DNA of 64,000 nucleotides from Dorea sp. 5-2 (GCF_000403455.2 NZ_KE159770.1:36619-100618), one strand, 5' to 3'. Shown: positions 25,023 to 33,913, counted from the first letter of the stretch. The notes: generated by a model from the letters alone, not told the origin. A program made the numbers and translations.

Positions 25023-26033
25023 ATGGCAAAGATTTATTACCAGGAAGACTGTAATTTATCATTACTGGAAGGAAAGACGATCGCAGTGATCGGTTACGGA
25101 AGCCAGGGACATGCACATGCCCTGAATGCAAAGGAATCCGGATGCAACGTGATCATCGGACTGTATGAGGGCAGCAAGTCCTGGGCAAAGGCCGAGGCGC
25201 AGGGATTCGAGGTCTATACGGCGGCTGAAGCGGCTAAGAAGGCTGACATCATCATGATCCTGATCAATGATGAATTACAGGCGGCTATGTATCAGAAGGA
25301 TATCGCGCCGAACCTTGAGGAAGGCAACATGCTGATGTTCGCGCATGGTTTTGCGATTCATTTCGGACAGATCGTTCCGCCGGCAGGCGTGGATGTTACG
25401 ATGATCGCTCCGAAGGGACCTGGACATACCGTAAGAAGTGAATATCAGGCAGGCAAGGGAGTTCCTTGTCTGGTAGCCGTTGAGCAGGATGCTTCCGGAA
25501 AGGCGCTTGACAAGGCTCTGGCATATGCGTTGGCGATCGGCGGGGCAAGAGCAGGCGTTCTTGAGACAGATTTCAGGACAGAGACCGAGACAGACCTCTT
25601 CGGAGAGCAGGCGGTTCTGTGCGGCGGCGTATGCGCGCTGATGCAGGCAGGCTTTGAGACACTTGTAGAGGCAGGATATGATCCGAGAAACGCTTACTTT
25701 GAGTGTATCCATGAGATGAAGCTGATCGTAGACCTGATCTATCAGTCTGGTTTCGCGGGAATGAGATATTCCATCTCCAATACGGCAGAGTACGGCGATT
25801 ATATCACAGGACCGAAGATCATCACAGAGGATACCAAGAAAGCAATGAAGAAGATCCTTTCAGATATCCAGGATGGAAGCTTCGCGAAGGAATGGCTGAC
25901 AGAGAACAAGGTCGGAGCTCCTCATTTCCGCGCTATGAGAAGAAATGCTGCGGAGCATGAGTGCGAGAAGATCGGCGAAGAGCTTCGTAAGCTGTACAGC
26001 TGGAGCGACGAGGATAAGCTGGTAAATAATTAA
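25023..26033 (+). CDS. ilvC: Ketol-acid reductoisomerase IlvC
   Basis: The 336-residue protein is the short class I form. It has the NAD(P)-binding motif VIGYGSQGHAHALN, the APKGPGHTVRSEY block, and the metal-binding helices (ETETDLFGEQAVLCGG, FECIHEMKLIVDL). It converts acetolactate to dihydroxyisovalerate in valine, leucine and isoleucine synthesis. AGGAGGAATGCTAA precedes the ATG. A strong terminator lies 10 bp past the stop. Confidence 0.96.
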   Translation: MAKIYYQEDCNLSLLEGKTIAVIGYGSQGHAHALNAKESGCNVIIGLYEGSKSWAKAEAQGFEVYTAAEAAKKADIIMILINDELQAAMYQKDIAPNLEEGNMLMFAHGFAIHFGQIVPPAGVDVTMIAPKGPGHTVRSEYQAGKGVPCLVAVEQDASGKALDKALAYALAIGGARAGVLETDFRTETETDLFGEQAVLCGGVCALMQAGFETLVEAGYDPRNAYFECIHEMKLIVDLIYQSGFAGMRYSISNTAEYGDYITGPKIITEDTKKAMKKILSDIQDGSFAKEWLTENKVGAPHFRAMRRNAAEHECEKIGEELRKLYSWSDEDKLVNN

Positions 26034-26043
26034 TCATGATAAG

Positions 26044-26082
26044 AAACGCACATCCCGAGTGTTAAGGGGATGTGCGTTTTTG
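26044..26082 (+). terminator. Intrinsic terminator after ilvC
   Basis: A perfect 13-bp stem AAACGCACATCCC / GGGATGTGCGTTT (26044-26056 and 26067-26079) is followed by T residues. Confidence 0.92.
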
Positions 26083-26191
26083 GTATGCTGCTTTGCCGGA
26101 CACTTTGCCGGATCGAACGAAAGGATTAGAAAAATATGCATGAGTATGGTAGAATAATACAAGAAAAAACCAAGGGGAGGCTTAAGAAAGG

Positions 26192-26644
26192 ATGATGAAA
26201 ACAAAGTTCGGAAAGATGATGCAGATTTTAAGTGTGTTATGTCTGACAGCATCTACTTTATTCTTAGCAGCCGGATGGAATCAGATACCGGAAAAGGTAC
26301 CGGGGCATTATAACTTTGCGGGAGAGGCGGACTCTATGACAGGAAAGGGGGCTTTGATCCTTATACCTGTCTTGAATTGGCTGATGTATCTGGGAATATC
26401 CGTACTGGAGCATTACCCGCAGGTGTGGAATACCGGTATAAAGGTTACGGCACAAAATCGTGAAAGAGTGTACCGAATTCTGTATCACATGATCGTCAGT
26501 CTGAAATTGTCTGTAGTTCTGATCTTTTCTTTTATGACTGTCTGGCATGAAAACTATATGCCATCCTGGTTTTTTACAGCGGCGATGTTGCTGACATTCG
26601 GTCCGATGATATTTTTCCTGATTCAGTTGTGGAGAGCCAGATAG
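26192..26644 (+). CDS. DUF1648-domain membrane protein
   Basis: The 150-residue protein has four hydrophobic segments. After the first it carries WNQIPEKVPGHYNFAGEADSM, the DUF1648 signature, which is also seen in SdpI-type immunity proteins. The function of such short stand-alone members is not known. AAGGATG lies at the start. It is followed by a gap of 126 bp with a promoter for the next gene. Confidence 0.75.
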   Translation: MMKTKFGKMMQILSVLCLTASTLFLAAGWNQIPEKVPGHYNFAGEADSMTGKGALILIPVLNWLMYLGISVLEHYPQVWNTGIKVTAQNRERVYRILYHMIVSLKLSVVLIFSFMTVWHENYMPSWFFTAAMLLTFGPMIFFLIQLWRAR

Positions 26645-26664
26645 GAGATTTCCCGGATTAAGGC

Positions 26665-26693
26665 TTTACACTCCAGTCACTTATTGCTATAAT
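26665..26693 (+). promoter_or_regulatory. Sigma-A promoter of the yjfB-like gene
   Basis: TTTACA (26665-26670), 17 bp, then TATAAT (26688-26693). The predicted leader is about 70 nt long and ends in AAAGGAG before the ATG at 26771. Confidence 0.75.
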
Positions 26694-26770
26694 AGAGACA
26701 TTACAAAGACAAAATTTATGATCAGCGAATGATCGGTTTGTTATTTTGATAGAAGAAAGGAGTAGGAGAT

Positions 26771-26968
26771 ATGGATATTGCTGCATTATCAACTGCCATG
26801 TCGATGCAACAATTGCATTTGAATGTAAGCTATGCCATGATGTCGAAGGTTATGGATACGATGGAGATGTCGACAGAGGCTATGGCTGAGATGATGGACG
26901 CGGCGGCACAGATCTCGGGCGGCGCTGCGGTACCGGGACTTGGAGAGAATATTGATCTATTGGTTTAA
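26771..26968 (+). CDS. YjfB-family putative motility protein
   Basis: The 65-residue protein starts MDIAALSTAMSMQQL and continues with a helical, Met-rich stretch, the pattern of the small YjfB family that Pfam labels as putative motility proteins. There are no flagellar genes nearby, so its role here is open. It has its own promoter and GAAAGGAGTAGGAG site. Confidence 0.75.
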   Translation: MDIAALSTAMSMQQLHLNVSYAMMSKVMDTMEMSTEAMAEMMDAAAQISGGAAVPGLGENIDLLV

Positions 26969-27048
26969 AACATGATGTACTCTGGGGCTTTCGGCGTCTT
27001 GCCGGCAAGTTTCCTGGAGTATATTTTTATGTGGGTTTGCGAAAGATG

Positions 27049-27077
27049 TTGAAAATTGCGAAATGTTTTACTATATT
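27049..27077 (+). promoter_or_regulatory. Probable promoter of the small gene at 27138
   Basis: TTGAAA (27049-27054), 17 bp, TATATT (27072-27077). A second -10-like TACAAT lies at 27095-27100 without a good -35. Confidence 0.5.
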
Positions 27078-27137
27078 CCGACAGTAAAATCCGGTACAAT
27101 AGACATGTGAGATATCTGATCTGAGGGGGACGGGAAT

Positions 27138-27458
27138 ATGTGTAAGAAAGAGTTGGCGATCTGTATAGGAATTCATCATATAGCAACCTTTATCGGAATA
27201 TCAGAAGGAATCTATTATCTGTTTGCCGGGAAGCGCAGGTTCTGGACAAACTGGATCTTATTTTTATTTACCGCTTTCCAGTCATGGGCAGGTTTCAAGA
27301 TCCTGGCGGATTTAAGAACCGGAAGGCAGAGGCTCCGGGAGAGTTATAAAAGCCTGGAGAAGCTTAAGATCGACCGGAAGCAGACGAGGGGGCTGTTGTG
27401 GGGCATCGTAGCCTTATCTACCATGTTCAAGGTACTGCCTGCGCGCCTGCTGGCATAG
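27138..27458 (+). CDS. Hypothetical small protein with hydrophobic segments
   Basis: The 106-residue protein has two likely membrane segments (about 8-28 and 36-54), a charged middle (RTGRQRLRESYKSLEKLKID) and a hydrophobic end. The family is not recognised. A GAGGGGGACGGG site precedes the ATG. The last codons and stop lie in the first copy of a 34-bp imperfect tandem repeat. Confidence 0.6.
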   Translation: MCKKELAICIGIHHIATFIGISEGIYYLFAGKRRFWTNWILFLFTAFQSWAGFKILADLRTGRQRLRESYKSLEKLKIDRKQTRGLLWGIVALSTMFKVLPARLLA

Positions 27459-27519
27459 AGACCGAAGGGAGTATTACATTTTGCCGGCATAGAGATTGAA
27501 GGAAGTATTACATAAATCC
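27452..27519. repeat. 34-bp imperfect tandem repeat at a gene end
   Basis: Units 27452-27485 and 27486-27519 agree at 27 of 34 positions. Each contains GGCATAGAGA and AGTATTACAT. As at 3204, the first unit contains the stop codon of the upstream gene. The differences suggest an old duplication. Confidence 0.8.
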
Positions 27520-27561
27520 TGCATAAACCGCTGACGTATCGCATAGATTACTATAAATTCT

Positions 27562-27882
27562 ATGAATGGCGTTTCTATGAGAGGGAAAAGACAGAATCAG
27601 AGACAGGATGAAGAAAGTCATTCTTTCAGAAATAAAATCGCAGAACTATCGGAGCTTCCTAAGGACGTGGCTCTTGGTATGCCTGTGCTGACCGTCACCG
27701 GGCAGATGGAGCTGTGCCTGGAGAATTACAGAGGGATCATTGAATACACGGATACCCTGGTACGTATCCAGACGAAGACGGGGCAGATCCGTATTACCGG
27801 ACAGAGACTGCAGGTCGTATATTACACCAATGATGAGATGAAGATTACCGGACGGATCCTGTCCATAGAATATCAGCATTAG
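27562..27882 (+). CDS. yqfC: Sporulation protein YqfC
   Basis: The 106-residue protein belongs to the YabP/YqfC family: a charged N-terminus, LPKDVALGMPVLTVTGQMEL, then a beta-rich LENYRGIIEYTDTLVRIQT segment and a short GRILSIEYQ end. The family is expressed in the mother cell during sporulation. It is followed by yqfD, phoH and ybeY, the usual Firmicutes order. No good ribosome site is seen before ATG 27562 or ATG 27577, so the start is uncertain. Confidence 0.85.
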   Translation: MNGVSMRGKRQNQRQDEESHSFRNKIAELSELPKDVALGMPVLTVTGQMELCLENYRGIIEYTDTLVRIQTKTGQIRITGQRLQVVYYTNDEMKITGRILSIEYQH

Positions 27883-27896
27883 GAGGAGGTACGACA

Positions 27897-29171
27897 TTGC
27901 TGTTGAAGATCATACGATATATCAGAGGATATATCCGCATTCGGATTACAGGATACTCTGCGGAGAGATTCCTGAATGCATGCAGCCACAGGGGGATCAT
28001 ATTATGGGGACTTGCGCCGTCAGGCAGGGCTTATGAGACGAATATATCAATAAGCGGTTTCCGGAAACTAAAACCGATCATCAGGAAGACAGGAACAAAA
28101 GTGAGTATCGTAGAGCGGTTCGGTCTTCCTTTTTTTTTACATAAATACCGAAAACGAAAACTATTCTTCGCGGGAGCAGTTCTTGCCGTTGCTCTGGTCT
28201 TTCTCATGTCCGGATATATCTGGAATATTGATATCACAGGCAATCTGTCGTATACGGACGAGACTTTGCTCAGATTCCTTGAGACCTGCGGCGTAGAGAA
28301 CGGGATGCCGGTTTCAGAAGTGGACTGTGCGGGGATCGTGAAGAAGATCCGAAAGGAATATGACGATATCATATGGGTATCGGCTTCTATTCAGGGAGCC
28401 CGCCTGATCATCCAGATCAAAGAGAACGAAGACACGATCCCTGGAATAGACAAGAAAGAAGAGAATTCCGAAGTGAAGCCGACAGATATTGTGGCGGACA
28501 GAGACTGCCTTATAACAAAATTGGTTCCCCGCAAAGGGATCCCCATGGTGCAGGAAGGAGCCGAGGTGAAAAAAGGGGACGTACTGGTATCCGGCCAGGT
28601 TCCTGTCCTTGACGATGCCGGTACGGTGATCGGTTATCAGTACCATGAATCCGACGCGGATATCCAGGGACGCGCGGTGGTGGAATACCAGGATGAGATC
28701 CGTCTCGACTACGACAAGAAGGAATATTATTATGTAACAAAAGAACAGAAACCAGTGGAAAAAGAAGAATATTTTTTGAAAATAGGAAAATATACAGTGA
28801 ATTTCGGCAGCATTAAGAATCAGTATCAGGATTGGGAGATGCATGGGTTCGAGCAGCAGCTGTGTATCGGAGAAAACTTTTATCTGCCGATCTCATTCGG
28901 AAAAAGAACCGCCACGCCGTATCATTCGTATGCAGGAAAATATACGGAAAAAGAGTTTCAGGAGATGTTGAGCGGAAAATTTCAGCGTTATTGTAAAGAT
29001 TTGGATAAAAAAGGGGTAGAAATTATTGAGAATGGTGTTAAAATATACACAGGGTCTCAAACTGCCGAAGCAAAGGGGCAGCTTACGGTCCTGATGCCGG
29101 TGGGTGCACAGGCTGAGTCACAGCTTATGGAGATCCCGGCGACTGAAGAACAAAAAGAGACAGGAGAATAG
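27897..29171 (+). CDS. yqfD: Sporulation protein YqfD
   Basis: The 424-residue protein matches YqfD: a basic N-terminal domain of about 85 residues, one membrane segment (AGAVLAVALVFLMSGYIW), then a large outer domain with FLETCGVENGMPVSEVDC and VAEVKKGDVLVSG-like blocks. The family acts in spore formation, with mother-cell expression. TTG 27897 is the start because AGGAGGAG lies 8 bp upstream. It is 14 bp after yqfC. Confidence 0.9.
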   Translation: MLLKIIRYIRGYIRIRITGYSAERFLNACSHRGIILWGLAPSGRAYETNISISGFRKLKPIIRKTGTKVSIVERFGLPFFLHKYRKRKLFFAGAVLAVALVFLMSGYIWNIDITGNLSYTDETLLRFLETCGVENGMPVSEVDCAGIVKKIRKEYDDIIWVSASIQGARLIIQIKENEDTIPGIDKKEENSEVKPTDIVADRDCLITKLVPRKGIPMVQEGAEVKKGDVLVSGQVPVLDDAGTVIGYQYHESDADIQGRAVVEYQDEIRLDYDKKEYYYVTKEQKPVEKEEYFLKIGKYTVNFGSIKNQYQDWEMHGFEQQLCIGENFYLPISFGKRTATPYHSYAGKYTEKEFQEMLSGKFQRYCKDLDKKGVEIIENGVKIYTGSQTAEAKGQLTVLMPVGAQAESQLMEIPATEEQKETGE

Positions 29172-29174
29172 CGA

Positions 29175-30173
29175 ATGGGATTGATGGAAGCGGTCATAGA
29201 TATACCCGCCGAGCATGAAAGGAATATATTCGGGCAGTTCGATGCATTTGCCAGAAAGATAGAGCGCACGCTCCATGTGACTCTGATCGCCAGAGGCGAG
29301 AGCATGAAGATCATGGGAGAAGCTGTCAATGTTGAGAGAGCAAAGAAGGTCTTAGAACAGTTGGTGGAGCTTTCCCGGCGAGGCAATACGATACAGGAGC
29401 AGAATGTTGATTATACGCTTGCGCTGGTAATGGAAGACAGCAAAGAGAGCGTGCTGGAGATAGATTCGGATATTATCTGCCATACTTTACAGGGGAAGCC
29501 GATCAAGCCGAAGACCCTTGGGCAGAAGAAATATGTAGACGCCATGCGCAAGAAGATGATCGTATTCGGCCTTGGGCCTGCGGGTACGGGGAAGACATAT
29601 CTTGCCATGGCGATGGCGATCACGGCTTTCCGCAATAATGAAGTGGGGCGGATCATCCTGACAAGGCCGGCGATAGAAGCCGGGGAGAAATTAGGTTTCC
29701 TGCCGGGAGACCTGCAAAGTAAGATAGATCCATATCTTCGTCCGCTGTATGACGCGCTGTATCAGATCATGGGAGCCGAAAGCTTCCTTAAGAATTCGGA
29801 GAAAGGGTTGATAGAAGTGGCGCCTCTTGCATATATGAGAGGAAGAACCCTGGATAATGCATTTATTATCCTTGACGAGGCACAGAATACAACCCCGGCG
29901 CAGATGAAGATGTTTCTGACAAGGATCGGATTCGGGTCAAAGGTTGCCGTTACCGGAGATATCACGCAAAAAGACCTGGCGCCTGGCCAGGTATCCGGCT
30001 TGGACGTTGCAGTCTCTGTCCTGAAGAATATCGACGATATTGCGATCTGTCATCTGACCAGTAAAGACGTCGTGCGTCATCCGCTGGTCCAGAAGATTGT
30101 AAAAGCATATGAAGAATATGAGAACCGGAGCGCGGCGAAGAGCCGGGAGAGGAATAGAAGGAGAAAGAGATGA
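29175..30173 (+). CDS. phoH: PhoH-family ATPase
   Basis: The 332-residue protein has an N-terminal KH-like part and the PhoH P-loop domain with Walker A GPAGTGKT (about residue 134), PAIEAGEKLGFLPGDL, Walker B FIILDEAQN and TGDITQKDLA. The family is linked to RNA metabolism and is encoded next to ybeY in many bacteria. AGGAGA precedes the ATG. Its end overlaps ybeY by 4 bp. Confidence 0.92.
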   Translation: MGLMEAVIDIPAEHERNIFGQFDAFARKIERTLHVTLIARGESMKIMGEAVNVERAKKVLEQLVELSRRGNTIQEQNVDYTLALVMEDSKESVLEIDSDIICHTLQGKPIKPKTLGQKKYVDAMRKKMIVFGLGPAGTGKTYLAMAMAITAFRNNEVGRIILTRPAIEAGEKLGFLPGDLQSKIDPYLRPLYDALYQIMGAESFLKNSEKGLIEVAPLAYMRGRTLDNAFIILDEAQNTTPAQMKMFLTRIGFGSKVAVTGDITQKDLAPGQVSGLDVAVSVLKNIDDIAICHLTSKDVVRHPLVQKIVKAYEEYENRSAAKSRERNRRRKR

Positions 30174-30664
30174 CAATATATTTTGAAGAAGAGGGAGAAC
30201 TTGCCCTGCCGCTTGCCTGCCGCGAGATCGCCGAAAAGGTGATAGAGACGGCGCTTGACCTGACCGGCTGTCCGTATGAAGCGGAAGTAAGCCTTCTTCT
30301 TACGATGGATATGCAGATACGGGAGATGAATACGGAATTCAGAGGTATAGAACGGGCGACCGACGTTCTTTCTTTTCCGATGATCGAGTATCCTGCGCCG
30401 GGAGAATTCGGGTTCCTTAAAGAACGGGAGGATTGTTTTGATCCTGAGTCAGGCGAATTGTCTCTGGGAGATATCGTGATATCCAAAGAAAAGGTGCTTG
30501 CACAGGCGGAAGAGTACGGGCATTCCGTACTGCGGGAATATGCGTTTCTGCTCGTGCATTCCGTACTGCATCTGACTGGTTACGACCATATGGAAGAGTC
30601 AGAACGCAGCAAGATGGAAGAAAAGCAGGATGAGATCATGAAATGTCTGGATATATTGCGATAA
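30170..30664 (+). CDS. ybeY: Endoribonuclease YbeY
   Basis: The 164-residue protein carries the zinc motif HSVLHLTGYDH with His130, His134 and His140, plus the block ATDVLSFPM. YbeY acts in 16S rRNA 3'-end maturation and ribosome quality control. It overlaps phoH by 4 bp (ATGA). Confidence 0.95.
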   Translation: MTIYFEEEGELALPLACREIAEKVIETALDLTGCPYEAEVSLLLTMDMQIREMNTEFRGIERATDVLSFPMIEYPAPGEFGFLKEREDCFDPESGELSLGDIVISKEKVLAQAEEYGHSVLREYAFLLVHSVLHLTGYDHMEESERSKMEEKQDEIMKCLDILR

Positions 30665-30690
30665 ATTTATACAATAAGATGGAGTAATAT

Positions 30691-32352
30691 ATGGCAAAAC
30701 AACGTAAAAAGAGAGATAAGAACTTCCTGCTTCAAGGGTCAATTCTTGCAGTCGCAGGAGTGATCACGAAGATCATCGGAGTTGTATATAGAATTCCGCT
30801 CACGAATATCGTGGGTTCGGAAGGCATGGGATATTATGGCGTGGCTTTTTCGATCTACACGATCGCATTGATGCTCACCTCCTACAGCCTTCCTCTTGCG
30901 GTGTCCAAGTTAGTCTCCGCAAGGGTAGCCGTAGGACAGTACCGGAACGCCTATAAGGTATTCCGCTGTGCGATGATGTTTGCTGTTGTTGCGGGCGGCG
31001 CGGTCGCCCTTATCATTTTCCTGGGCGCTGATTTCATTGCGTCTACGGTGATGCAGATGGATATGAGCGTGTATGCGCTGCGGGTCCTTGCGCCCTGTAT
31101 CTTTGTCGTCGCCGTACTGGGAGTCATGAGAGGATTCTTCCAGGGAAACGGCTCTATGATGCCGACGGCGTTGTCACAGGTGTTAGAACAGATCGTGAAT
31201 GCGGCGGCTTCCATCGTGGGAGCTTTCGTACTTCTGAAAATAGGAAAAGAGCTGGGGGAGACCAGAGGCGATGCGTCTTACGGGCCTGCATATGCCGCCG
31301 CCGGGGGAACCGTCGGTACGATAGCGGGAGCCGCGTTCGCGCTGCTCACGGTTATGTTCGTATTCTCTGTATACCGCAGTGTGTACAAGAAGAAACTGCG
31401 AAGAGACAGAAGCCGCAAGAAAGAAAGTTTCAGAAGGATCTACCATATCCTGCTGCTGACCATCGCACCAGTTATCTTAAGCGCTACGGTCTATAATATC
31501 AGCGATTTTCTGGATACGGCGATCTTTAATAACGTCATGGCGGCGCAGGGTTACCAGAAAACAGAATATGCAAGTTTCATGGGGATATTCAACAGTCAGT
31601 ACAATACACTGGTGAACGTTCCGCTGTCTGTGTCAAGCGCCCTGGCGGCTTCGCTGATCCCAAGCCTGGTCACAACTGTGCAGACGGGAAGCAGGAAACA
31701 AGTACATAATAAGATCACGATGGTGACCCGGTTCAACATGATGATCGCCATTCCCTGTGCCGTTGGTTTCCTGATCCTTGCGAAACCTATTATGGATCTT
31801 TTATTTTATGCGGAAGATAACAAGATGGCGGCGCTGATGCTGCAGTTAGGGGCGATATCCGTTATCTTTTTCTGCCTGTCTACCGTGACGAATTCGGTTC
31901 TTCAGGGATTGGATGATATGATGACGCCGGTCAGGAATGCAGCGATCTCGCTCTTGATCCATACATTGTCACTGCTCCTGATGTTGGTAGTCTTCAAATG
32001 GAATATCTATGCGGTCGTGATCAGTAAGATCGTCTTTTCCGGTGCGATCTGCATCCTGAACGCGCATGCGTTAAGGGAGCGGATCGGCTATGTGCAGGAG
32101 CAGAAGCAGACCTTCATAATACCCATCTGCGCTTCCGGGATCATGGGCGCCGTGACGGTAGTCGTACATCTGGTCTTTGAATTGTTCGCAGGCGCGAAGA
32201 TCGCGACGGTCGCCGCACTATTTGCAGCCGTCGCAGCGTATGGCGTTGCTTTGGTGCTTCTTGGAGGGGTGACGGAAGAGGAGATGCAGAATATGCCCAA
32301 AGGCAGGTCTCTGGCTGCTCTGTGCAGAAAATTGCATTTATTCAGAGATTAG
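30691..32352 (+). CDS. Polysaccharide flippase of the SpoVB/MurJ-like MOP superfamily
   Basis: The 553-residue protein has about 14 membrane segments and begins with the MOP pattern LLQGSILAVAGVITKIIGVVY followed by PLTNIVGSEGMGYYGVAFSIY. SpoVB-type proteins move lipid-linked precursors during spore cortex synthesis. Clostridia carry several paralogues, so a wall or capsule role is also possible. Its place after the yqfCD genes and before a BofC-like gene favours a sporulation role. TGGAG lies 7 bp before the ATG. Confidence 0.85.
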   Translation: MAKQRKKRDKNFLLQGSILAVAGVITKIIGVVYRIPLTNIVGSEGMGYYGVAFSIYTIALMLTSYSLPLAVSKLVSARVAVGQYRNAYKVFRCAMMFAVVAGGAVALIIFLGADFIASTVMQMDMSVYALRVLAPCIFVVAVLGVMRGFFQGNGSMMPTALSQVLEQIVNAAASIVGAFVLLKIGKELGETRGDASYGPAYAAAGGTVGTIAGAAFALLTVMFVFSVYRSVYKKKLRRDRSRKKESFRRIYHILLLTIAPVILSATVYNISDFLDTAIFNNVMAAQGYQKTEYASFMGIFNSQYNTLVNVPLSVSSALAASLIPSLVTTVQTGSRKQVHNKITMVTRFNMMIAIPCAVGFLILAKPIMDLLFYAEDNKMAALMLQLGAISVIFFCLSTVTNSVLQGLDDMMTPVRNAAISLLIHTLSLLLMLVVFKWNIYAVVISKIVFSGAICILNAHALRERIGYVQEQKQTFIIPICASGIMGAVTVVVHLVFELFAGAKIATVAALFAAVAAYGVALVLLGGVTEEEMQNMPKGRSLAALCRKLHLFRD

Positions 32353-32438
32353 TGATAAGAGCTGATAAGCTGCTTATATAAATCTTGTATAAATCATGGA
32401 AAAATTGCCGATACTGTACTAAAAAAGGAGTTGTCCTT

Positions 32439-32834
32439 ATGAGACTAAAGTATGGTATCGGTTTTTTTGCAGTCATGATCCTATCGTTGATGTTGATCAC
32501 GGGTGCGTATCAATTGAGTTATCAGCATGCCAAAGAGCGTGCAGAGATGAAAGTTGCAGAAGAGAAGAAACCTGAGCCGCAGGAACCGGTGATCACGGCG
32601 CAGGAGCCGGCTTCGGTTGCGGCAGACGGACAGGCGCTTAAGGAAGACTGTTATTATCTGATGGACGTAAACGGGTATGTAGTGGTATATCTGAGCGATA
32701 AGAAGACGCCTTATGAGTACACGGATATCAAGTGCGACGGCCTTCCGGCTGAGATGCAGGAAGAAATCCGCAATGGGAAATACATGGAGGATGCGAAGGC
32801 ATTGTATGGATTCCTGGAGAATTACTCTAGTTAA
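32439..32834 (+). CDS. BofC C-terminal-domain-like exported protein
   Basis: The 131-residue protein has an N-terminal membrane segment (about residues 4-25), a Pro/Glu-rich linker, and a C-terminal domain YYLMDVNGYVVVYLSDKK, then DIKCDGLPAEMQEEI and ALYGFLENYSS. This resembles the BofC C-terminal domain, which in Bacillus controls a signalling protease between forespore and mother cell. ATG 32439 follows AAAAAAGGAG. The function in clostridia is not settled. Confidence 0.7.
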   Translation: MRLKYGIGFFAVMILSLMLITGAYQLSYQHAKERAEMKVAEEKKPEPQEPVITAQEPASVAADGQALKEDCYYLMDVNGYVVVYLSDKKTPYEYTDIKCDGLPAEMQEEIRNGKYMEDAKALYGFLENYSS

Positions 32835-32861
32835 CAGGTAAACCGAAGAGGAAAAATAAAG

Positions 32862-32890
32862 TAGACTTCCAAAAGAAGATAGTGTAAGAT
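32862..32890 (+). promoter_or_regulatory. Possible promoter for a structured RNA or the following genes
   Basis: TAGACT (32862-32867), 17 bp, TAAGAT (32885-32890). Each box matches the consensus at four of six positions. The expected start, near 32897, lies just before a large inverted repeat. Confidence 0.45.
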
Positions 32891-32896
32891 AAAAGG

Positions 32897-33012
32897 AAAT
32901 GGTCTGACCGCGATCCAATGGGCAGGCTGTCTCGGACTAATACTGATCGGATGGAGCACTATTGCTTTAAGATCAATGCAATGATGTACTGTGAGACAGC
33001 CTGCCGGGATGG
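32897..33012 (+). ncRNA. Candidate structured RNA enclosed by a 13-bp perfect inverted repeat
   Basis: GGCAGGCTGTCTC (32921-32933) pairs perfectly with GAGACAGCCTGCC (32993-33005) across 59 nt. ATCC (32913-32916) and GGAT (33007-33010) extend it, and ATTGC/GCAAT makes an inner hairpin. No coding frame fits. It lies upstream of the 5-FTHF cyclo-ligase gene, a neighbour of 6S RNA in gamma-proteobacteria, but no 6S-type bubble could be confirmed. The ends are estimates. It could instead be a small mobile-element remnant. Confidence 0.4.
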
Positions 33013-33069
33013 AGATGTGAGATATAAGAAGTTAAAGATACAGGAATAGGATTTCAGGAGGATAAAGAT

Positions 33070-33291
33070 ATGAACGAGCAGAAGATTGCAAGGATCAATG
33101 AGTTATATCATAAATCAAAAGCAGAGGGGCTTACGGAGGCGGAGCAAAAAGAGCAGCAGATCTTAAGAAGGGAATATGTAGACGCATTCCGGCAGAACCT
33201 GCGAAGCCAGCTGGATCAGATCTCGATCCAGGAGGCGGACGGGAGTATCACGAATCTGGGGGAGAAGTTTGGAAACAAAAAGGGAAATTAG
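33070..33291 (+). CDS. DUF896/YnzC-family protein
   Basis: The 73-residue protein has the DUF896 pattern: KIARINELYHKSKAEGLTEA, then QQILRREYVDAFRQNLRSQL and a short tail. The family forms a helical hairpin in Bacillus and its function is unknown. CAGGAGGATAAAG precedes the ATG. Its 3' end overlaps the next gene by 23 bp. Confidence 0.9.
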   Translation: MNEQKIARINELYHKSKAEGLTEAEQKEQQILRREYVDAFRQNLRSQLDQISIQEADGSITNLGEKFGNKKGN

Positions 33292-33856
33292 ACGCCGGAT
33301 CTGTCAGAAGAGACGGGAGATGGATGAAACCATATGGCGCAGGCTCAGTGAATCAATTGCCGCTTCGGTGATCTTGCATCCCTGGTTCCTGCAGGCGAAA
33401 GAGCTCTTTACATATGTCGATTACAACGGGGAAGCAGGGACGCGCAAGATCATCCGGACTGCTTTGGGGATGGGAAAGAATGTATGGGTTCCGAAGGTGA
33501 CGGGAGATACCATGCATTTTTATCGTATCGGGAGTCTGGATGAGCTTACACCAGGAGCGTATGGGATCCCGGAACCGGCGTGCCATAGCCTTATGGATGG
33601 CGAACTGGGGGATCAGAGGCTTATGCTGATGCCGGGAGTCGCATTTGACAGGCAGTGCCACAGGATCGGTTACGGCGGCGGATATTATGACAGGTATCTG
33701 GCTTCGTATCCGGCGGACGGTTCAAAGCTTCGGGTCATGGCGCTGGCTTTTGAATGCCAGGTCCTGCCGGAGGTGCCGTACGAGGAATATGACCGAAAGC
33801 CGGAGATCGTGGTTACGGAGAAGCGGATGATCAAAGCAGCATGCGGACAATGTTGA
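33269..33856 (+). CDS. fthC: 5-formyltetrahydrofolate cyclo-ligase
   Basis: The 195-residue protein contains the N-terminal KREIRRRICQKRREMD helix, ELFTYVDYNGEAGTRKII, and the signature LMPGVAFDRQCHRIGYGGGY with YDR. It uses ATP to turn 5-formyl-THF into methenyl-THF. The start is TTG 33269, preceded by GGGGGAG inside the DUF896 gene; ATG 33320 is a less likely alternative that would cut the first helix. Confidence 0.92.
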   Translation: METKREIRRRICQKRREMDETIWRRLSESIAASVILHPWFLQAKELFTYVDYNGEAGTRKIIRTALGMGKNVWVPKVTGDTMHFYRIGSLDELTPGAYGIPEPACHSLMDGELGDQRLMLMPGVAFDRQCHRIGYGGGYYDRYLASYPADGSKLRVMALAFECQVLPEVPYEEYDRKPEIVVTEKRMIKAACGQC

Positions 33857-33913
33857 TTGCAAGTGCGTATGGAAATCTTGAATTAAATTAAGATTAGAGA
33901 GGAAGAAAGGGAT

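Noticed and set aside
32921..33005. Rho-independent terminator after the BofC-like gene
   Set aside because: The arms enclose 59 nt and no T run follows the 3' arm, so a terminator is unlikely.
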